Below, piece by piece: positions 59,417 to 64,000 of a stretch of DNA of 64,000 nt. Every line of letters starts with the position of its first letter. The stretch's first letter is position 1. The position numbers and the translations under genes are program-made. Under the pieces are notes generated by a model. The model made no database searches. It was given only the letters and a program-made list of their open reading frames with translations, and was not told the DNA's origin. Location of the stretch: assembly GCA_947501355.1 (NCBI GenBank), contig CANMVA010000001.1, forward strand, positions 1,434,001-1,498,000. Direction: 5' to 3'. The DNA comes from an uncultured Paracoccaceae bacterium. GTDB lineage: Bacteria; Pseudomonadota; Alphaproteobacteria; Rhodobacterales; Rhodobacteraceae.

Positions 59417-59830
59417 ATGGCGCAACCGTTTCATCTGGCATTCAACGTTCGCGATCTGGACGAGGCGCGAGACTTTTATACCGGCGTGATGGGCGCGACC
59501 GAGGGGCGATCAACAGACACTTGGGTTGATTTCGACTTCTACGGCAATCAGCTGAGCCTGCATCTGGGCGAACCGTTCCAGACAGAGGCGACCGGTCATG
59601 TCGGCGATCATCTGGTGCCGATGCCGCATTTCGGCGTGGTGCTGGGCAAGGCCGAATGGGACGGTCTGGCGGACCGGCTCCAGGCCGCAGGTGTCGCGTT
59701 TGTTATACCGCCGTCGGTCCGCTTTGAAGGCGAGCCGGGGGAGCAATGGACGATGTTCTTCCGGGATCCATCGGGCAACCCTGTTGAGGTGAAGGGCTTT
59801 CGACAGATGTCCAGTGTTTTCGCGGGCTGA
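59417..59830 (+). CDS. VOC family (glyoxalase-fold) protein
   Basis: 137 aa. It shows the vicinal-oxygen-chelate pattern: FHLAFNVRDLDEARDFYTGVMG at the start and WTMFFRDPSGNPVEVKGF at the end, with the first His and the last Glu as likely metal ligands. It may be a dioxygenase, lyase or resistance protein; substrate unknown. GGGAGAGGGA precedes ATG 59417, and a start nine codons earlier lacks such a site. Confidence 0.87.
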   Translation: MAQPFHLAFNVRDLDEARDFYTGVMGATEGRSTDTWVDFDFYGNQLSLHLGEPFQTEATGHVGDHLVPMPHFGVVLGKAEWDGLADRLQAAGVAFVIPPSVRFEGEPGEQWTMFFRDPSGNPVEVKGFRQMSSVFAG

Positions 59831-59992
59831 GAACGCTGGATGTGAGTATCTTTGCAGAGGTGAAGGGGCAGGGCGCATTGAGATTAATAGGTGCTTGCTG
59901 GCCCGCTTCGCTTTTTCAAAATATCTGGGGGTTTGGGGTGGAATGCCAAGGTGGTAATTATGCTATAAAAAGCGTTCATTCATCGCCCTTTC

Positions 59993-60015
59993 GGTGATTT
60001 GCTGCGCAATTCACC
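59993..60015. repeat. Dispersed intergenic repeat, unit B copy 2
   Basis: Exact inverted copy of 11520-11542. It is followed by another hairpin, GAAAGTGC (60028-60035) with GCACTTTC (60039-60046), which lies at the 3' end of the glycosyltransferase gene. Confidence 0.65.
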
Positions 60016-60044
60016 CAGCGGGTCGTCGAAAGTGCAGGGCACTT

Positions 60045-61037
60045 TCAACGTAACCAAAACCCTTCCCGCTTGATGGTATTCCGGATCGCCTGCTCTTTTC
60101 GCGGCAGGTTTTCCCTATCAAACAAGGCGCGCACCTTATGGCCGCGTTTCTGGTAAATCATCCGCTTGATCGGATCGTATTGCTTGAGCACTTTCTTCAG
60201 CTTGTTGGGGGCCGAGACCTCTTCCAACACCTCGACCACCCGGTCGTCTTCGCGGGCATAAAGCAAAGGTAGCACGCGGTAGTGGCAGGTGACGGACCCG
60301 TCCAACAGCCCCTCCGGCAGCGTGTCGCGCCCGCCTTTGAAACTGTGGATCACAAGCGGTAAGGCGACCTGATCGAGCCACGGGTCCAGCGATTGGCAGA
60401 CCAGTTCTTTAGGCGCGTCGTCGCGGATCGCGCAGGCGTATTCAGCAAAGCGCTGACCGAAGGCCGCGGGGTCTTTGTAAAAGAACCAGCCTGCGTTGAA
60501 ATAAAGATAGCGCCTCCAGTATTCATCCGGTTGGCTCAGATCGAGCGAGCTTTCGAAATCCAGCCCGAACTTGTCGTAAAGCGACCCCCAGATCTGATTG
60601 TAGCCGGGGCCGTAAAGCTCAAGTTTCGGCCATGTGTTCTCACGGCGCATGGAGGCTTGCGGCTTGGTAAACTTGAACGGCACGTCCGTGATCTCGTCCA
60701 GAACCAGCGTGTCGGTGTCAAAGAAGATGAAAGGCTCTTTTTCGGGCAGGCAGGCCAGTGCTTCGATCTTGTTGCCATAGGGATAGGCTGCACCGAAGTG
60801 GCGGCTTTCAAAGGGCAGAACCGTCGCGCCAAGCTCGTCTTCCAGAAGGGCGCGGACATCGCTGCTCATGCGGGGATCGCGGGGCCAGAGGGGGCCTGGC
60901 TGCGGCTCGGCCACGATGAGTTTACCGGTAAAGCCGGGGCTGTTGGCACGCAAGGACGCGGCAAAGAGGATGGCCTCGTATTGCAGCCGCCCGGCTTGTC
61001 CTACGATCAGGATATTGAACGGTTTTTTGGGGGCCAT
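60045..61037 (-). CDS. GT-A-fold glycosyltransferase-like protein
   Basis: 330 aa, soluble. A possible DxD metal motif is in FIFFDTDTLVLDE (about 103-115), and YFNAGWFFYKDPAAFG (about 175-190) recalls family 8-type transferases. The N-terminus starts MAPKKPFNILIVGQAGRLQYEA. It is probably a sugar transferase for surface polysaccharide. It is followed upstream by another transferase gene on the same strand, 60 bases away. The substrate is unknown. Confidence 0.6.
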   Translation of the reverse strand: MAPKKPFNILIVGQAGRLQYEAILFAASLRANSPGFTGKLIVAEPQPGPLWPRDPRMSSDVRALLEDELGATVLPFESRHFGAAYPYGNKIEALACLPEKEPFIFFDTDTLVLDEITDVPFKFTKPQASMRRENTWPKLELYGPGYNQIWGSLYDKFGLDFESSLDLSQPDEYWRRYLYFNAGWFFYKDPAAFGQRFAEYACAIRDDAPKELVCQSLDPWLDQVALPLVIHSFKGGRDTLPEGLLDGSVTCHYRVLPLLYAREDDRVVEVLEEVSAPNKLKKVLKQYDPIKRMIYQKRGHKVRALFDRENLPRKEQAIRNTIKREGFWLR

Positions 61038-61097
61038 GCTCTGCCTGCCGATTATTTGACGCCCAGTATAGGTGGCCGGACGCGCGCGTGAAAGAGG

Positions 61098-62189
61098 TTA
61101 CTCGGGAAAGACGCGGGTCAATGTGGCGGCGGTGTCGGGATCAGGGGCCGCGGCCCGGCGGGAGAGCCGGTCGAACTGCTTCCAATTGGTGCTGATCGCG
61201 CGGAAATGCCAATAGCCTGCGCGTGCGGTGCGGGTGAGACGCGCCAGCGGGGGCAGCTCGAACCCGTGCACGTCCCATTGCAGCCGCCCAAGCGGGCCCG
61301 TGGGCACAATGCAGGATTTCGGCGGGCAGGGGCCGACCTCGTCTATGATCCCAAGGTGATCGCGGTGGCGCGCGAAGCCGTCATGGCCTTCGACAGGGAA
61401 GCGCCAGATGCCGGGGAAGGTCACCGCCCCCAGCAGGCTTTTGCGCGCCAGATCGAAGATGGAGCCGGATTTGGTCCAGACCAGCTCGTCGATATCGCAA
61501 TTCAGCACGGCGCGGGCGCGGCTGAGATAGCGCATCCGCATGGCATTCAGCAGCGCGGTTTGGAGGAACTTGGCGCGGCGCGAGAACGGTTTCAGCCCAA
61601 ACGGGCCATAGGCAAAGGGCGCGGGCAGGATCAGGACATCGTCGAGCCCGGCGGACAGAAGCGCCTCTGCCAAGGCCTGAGGCGTGTAAGCGGTCGAGCC
61701 GTTGTCGATCACGATCATCGCCTGCAAGCCATGTTCGGCGATGTGATATTGCGCGAAATCCTTGAGCCAGATCAGATCATTGTTGCGGCTGATGGCGATA
61801 TGAACATTCTTGCCGCGAAACCGGTTCGGGTCCGTGCGTGCGACCGGGCTGCTCAGCTCAATGGCTTCGGCCCGCAAGCTCAGATGGGCGGGCTGCAAGG
61901 GGGCTTTGATGCGGATAATATCGTGGCGGCGATGGGTGCGGATGCGTGGTGTTGCGCCCGGTTGCGCGTCCAGCAGGATGGTGCCGGTCTTGAAAAGCTG
62001 CGCAAGGTTCAAAAGGCGCGGGCAGGTTAGCACCACATCGCGCCCATCCCAGATCGCATCATACCACAGTGTGCTGAAATCATAGCCCGCGTCGTAGCCT
62101 TCCGGGCGGTATTGCGCCTCGACAATATGGTCCCGGCGAGGGCCATCAGCGGGCAGCACCGCGCTGTTCAAAGAGGCGACATGGATCAT
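61098..62189 (-). CDS. Glycosyltransferase family 2-like (Glyco_tranf_2_4/GT92 type) protein
   Basis: 363 aa. The catalytic part resembles the DUF23/GT92 group: VHIAISRNNDLIWLKDFAQYH and MIVIDNGSTAYTPQAL, then the metal motif VLNCDIDELVW. Such proteins are common next to capsule or exopolysaccharide genes in roseobacters. No signal peptide or membrane helix is visible. It probably works with the adjacent GT-A-fold gene downstream. Start at ATG 62189; other starts are possible. Confidence 0.75.
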   Translation of the reverse strand: MIHVASLNSAVLPADGPRRDHIVEAQYRPEGYDAGYDFSTLWYDAIWDGRDVVLTCPRLLNLAQLFKTGTILLDAQPGATPRIRTHRRHDIIRIKAPLQPAHLSLRAEAIELSSPVARTDPNRFRGKNVHIAISRNNDLIWLKDFAQYHIAEHGLQAMIVIDNGSTAYTPQALAEALLSAGLDDVLILPAPFAYGPFGLKPFSRRAKFLQTALLNAMRMRYLSRARAVLNCDIDELVWTKSGSIFDLARKSLLGAVTFPGIWRFPVEGHDGFARHRDHLGIIDEVGPCPPKSCIVPTGPLGRLQWDVHGFELPPLARLTRTARAGYWHFRAISTNWKQFDRLSRRAAAPDPDTAATLTRVFPE

Positions 62190-62375
62190 GAAAAGCGGCG
62201 TAACGCGCCCGCGCGGCCTCGTCCAGAGAGCACGGGGGATTAATCGGGAAAATCACAAAAGCGCGCGTCGATTGTCAAAATTAGGCGATAAATGCTTCTG
62301 CACAAGACTGACGAGATTTCCATAGGCGCGTCGGGCGAAATTGGCCAAGATATCGTCCTTAGAGGAGAACACCCC

Positions 62376-63203
62376 ATGACATCGCGCTATCAAAGCACCT
62401 CAGGCGGCCTGCCCACGCAGCAAGAACTGATGACTGGTCGCGCGGTGTTCACGGAAAGCTATGCGGTGATCCCGCGTGGGGTCATGTCTGACATCGTCAC
62501 CAGTGCCTTGCCGTTCTGGGAGGCGACATTCGCCTGGGTTCTGGCGCGCCCGTTGTCTGGTTTTGCCGAGACGTTTTCCCAATATCTGGTGGAGGTTGCG
62601 CCGGGGGGCGGCTCAGACCGGCCCGAGACCGAAGACGGCATCGAGTCCGTGCTGTTCGTGATGGACGGCGCGTTCGAGTTGGTGCTGGACGGGCAAAGTC
62701 ATTCCCTGAGCCCCGGTGGCTATGTGTATATTCCGCCGACCAGCGCATGGACCCTGCACAATCGCGGGGATGACGCTGCGCGGTTCCTGTGGATCCGCAA
62801 ACGCTATGCTCCGGTTGAAGGGCTGGCAACGCCAGAGGCCTTTGTCACCCGCGAGCAGGATGTCGAGGGCGAACCGATGCCGGGCACAAATAACGGTTGG
62901 GCGACGCAGCGCTTTGTGCGACCGGATGATCTGCGCCACGACATGCACGTCAATATCGTCACCTTCGAGCCGGGCAGCGTTATCCCGTTCGAGGAAACCC
63001 ATGTGATGGAGCACGGGCTTTTCGTGTTGCAAGGCAAAGCCGTCTACAAGCTGAACCGTGACTGGGTCGAAGTGCAGGGGGGTGACTTCCTGTGGCTGCG
63101 CGCGTTTTGCCCGCAGGCCTGCTATGCGGGTGGTCCGGACCAGTTCCGCTACCTGCTCTATAAAGATGTGAACCGGCACGCGAGTTTCGGGGCGGGTCTT
63201 TAA
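62376..63203 (+). CDS. allE: (S)-ureidoglycine aminohydrolase
   Basis: 275 aa, two cupin domains. The C-terminal cupin keeps the metal ligands Glu, His, His and Gln in IPFEETHVMEHGLFVLQG and FCPQACYAGG. The N-terminal part matches the family opening (GRAVFTESYAVIPRGVMSDIV). The enzyme releases ammonia from ureidoglycine in purine/allantoin breakdown, leading to ureidoglycolate and then glyoxylate. AGAGGAG precedes ATG 62376. It converges with an IclR regulator, which could control glyoxylate or allantoin genes. Confidence 0.92.
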   Translation: MTSRYQSTSGGLPTQQELMTGRAVFTESYAVIPRGVMSDIVTSALPFWEATFAWVLARPLSGFAETFSQYLVEVAPGGGSDRPETEDGIESVLFVMDGAFELVLDGQSHSLSPGGYVYIPPTSAWTLHNRGDDAARFLWIRKRYAPVEGLATPEAFVTREQDVEGEPMPGTNNGWATQRFVRPDDLRHDMHVNIVTFEPGSVIPFEETHVMEHGLFVLQGKAVYKLNRDWVEVQGGDFLWLRAFCPQACYAGGPDQFRYLLYKDVNRHASFGAGL

Positions 63204-63281
63204 GTATTTAGACACAAAAGAAAGCAGGCCCCGGCGCGTTAACCTTAACGGCGCAACCCGGCTTCTTTTGTCTTCAAATAC
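63204..63281. terminator. Bidirectional terminator-like inverted repeat
   Basis: Arms at 63204-63225 and 63261-63281 match over most of about 20 positions. Inside lies a smaller perfect dyad, CGTTAA (63237-63242) with TTAACG (63245-63250). It separates two convergent genes. T-rich flanks make bidirectional termination plausible. Confidence 0.55.
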
Positions 63282-63299
63282 CTGTATGCAAGAACTGCT

Positions 63300-64000
63300 C
63301 TAAGCGCCGAGGCTTTCCGATAGCGACCGTGCGGCCGCCATCACCTGCGTGGCGATGCGCGGAATTTCGGCGTCGGTCATGCGGCTGGTGGGGCCAGAGA
63401 CCGACAGACCGGCGACCGCCAGACCAGAGGCATCGCGCACCGGGACTGCAACACAGCGCATACCGGTGGTCTTTTCCTCGTCATCGAAGGAATATCCTTG
63501 GGTGCGGATCATCTCCAACTCGGCTTCCAATGCGGGAAGCGAAGTGATCGTCTTTTCGGTGAACGCTTCCATCGGGGTCGCGCGCATGATGCGGGCGACC
63601 TTTTGCGGATCGAAGGTCGAAAGCAGCGCTTTGCCGATCCCAGAGGCGTGCATCTGGCTTTGCGTGCCGGGCGGGAAGAACGCGCGGATGCTTTCATGGG
63701 TTTCGACCTGAGAGATGAACAGGACCTTGCCGCCGCGCTCCACCCCCAGATTTGCGGTCTCCCCGGTGCTGTCCATGAGGGCTGCCATGGTCGGACGGGC
63801 GCGCTCGACCACGGAGGTGCGGCGCAGAAAGGCGGATCCCATCCGGAATGCGCCTGCGCCGATGGCCCAGGTCTGGTTGATCTCCTCGAACTCGACCACA
63901 TCACGGCCCGCAAAGGTCGACAGGACGCGGTAGACTGTGGCCGCCGATTGCTCCAGATCCGAGGCAATCTCGGACAGGGTCGCGCCGGGATGGGCGGCCA
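63300..64000 (-). CDS. IclR family transcriptional regulator (5' end beyond window)
   Basis: The frame runs off the right edge. Visible are the end of the helix-turn-helix (TLSEIASDLEQSAATVYRVLSTF) and the whole IclR effector domain, including SGIGKALLSTFDP and DDEEKTTGMRCVAVPVRD. At least 233 codons lie in the window. A GTG at 63899 is in frame but would delete the DNA-binding part, so the true start is outside. It likely regulates allE or a nearby glyoxylate/purine pathway. Confidence 0.85.
   Translation of the reverse strand, partial: AAHPGATLSEIASDLEQSAATVYRVLSTFAGRDVVEFEEINQTWAIGAGAFRMGSAFLRRTSVVERARPTMAALMDSTGETANLGVERGGKVLFISQVETHESIRAFFPPGTQSQMHASGIGKALLSTFDPQKVARIMRATPMEAFTEKTITSLPALEAELEMIRTQGYSFDDEEKTTGMRCVAVPVRDASGLAVAGLSVSGPTSRMTDAEIPRIATQVMAAARSLSESLGA

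Noticed and set aside
1-64000. CRISPR array, prophage or insertion sequence
   Set aside because: No spaced direct repeats, integrase, transposase, phage structural genes or terminal inverted repeats were seen.

Overview
The window looks like chromosome of a roseobacter-type alphaproteobacterium (Rhodobacteraceae). Supporting signs are high G+C, dense operons with 1-4 bp start/stop overlaps, and a tRNA-His without G-1 but with A73 and a G1:U72 pair. There is also an alphaproteobacterial SOS box (GTTC-N7-GTTC) before mmcB, an RpoH sigma factor with its RpoH box, a cytoplasmic SoeABC-type sulfite dehydrogenase, and the gene order nrdR-ribD ... ribE-ribB-ribH-nusB. I see no prophage, integrase, transposase, CRISPR array or rRNA. 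The species cannot be named from the sequence alone.

Layout. 0-11.5 kb: an SDR oxidoreductase and YjbQ, then the riboflavin operon, which is split by an antiparallel capsule-export cassette (Wza-like lipoprotein, KpsC, KpsS). 12-17 kb: a molybdoenzyme operon, soeA-(47-aa membrane peptide)-soeB-soeC. 17-22 kb: small accessory genes, including mmcB with its SOS promoter, a beta-hydroxyacid dehydrogenase, an SGNH hydrolase, a GNAT acetyltransferase and a TetR regulator. 22-28 kb: a taurine-type ABC importer, an amine/amino-acid FAD oxidoreductase and an IclR regulator. 28-31 kb: tRNA-His, RluD, RpoH and a capsule-type protein. 31-39 kb: PepF, an amidohydrolase, an ATP-dependent ligase with its partner exonuclease, then an HpaI aldolase and a FAH-family enzyme.

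39-46 kb holds a lysophospholipase-like hydrolase with an SCP2 protein, a TPR protein, a Suv3-like helicase with HslR, FdxA, and CarD behind a structured leader. 46-52 kb holds an unrecognised 497-aa orphan, divergent cobS/cobT and a Kef antiporter. 52-56 kb holds a possible GspL/PilM-GspC/PilP fusion, a SIMPL protein, an FKBP isomerase and a lower-G+C PD-(D/E)XK nuclease candidate. 57-64 kb holds MetY with a zinc alcohol dehydrogenase, a VOC protein, two glycosyltransferases, (S)-ureidoglycine aminohydrolase and a second IclR regulator cut by the window edge.

How the parts may work together. KpsC/KpsS/Wza, the capsule-type protein at 30.8 kb and the glycosyltransferases at 60-62 kb suggest a surface polysaccharide encoded in scattered pieces. 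If the ABC importer takes up taurine, sulfite released from it could be oxidised by SoeABC; this is inference, because no xsc, tpa or pta gene lies in the window. The most interesting leads are the small peptide inside the soe operon, the extra extracytoplasmic domain in the ABC permease, the possible L/C fusion protein, the SOS box that fills the mmcB promoter spacer, the covarying paired hairpins before ribB, and the carD leader.
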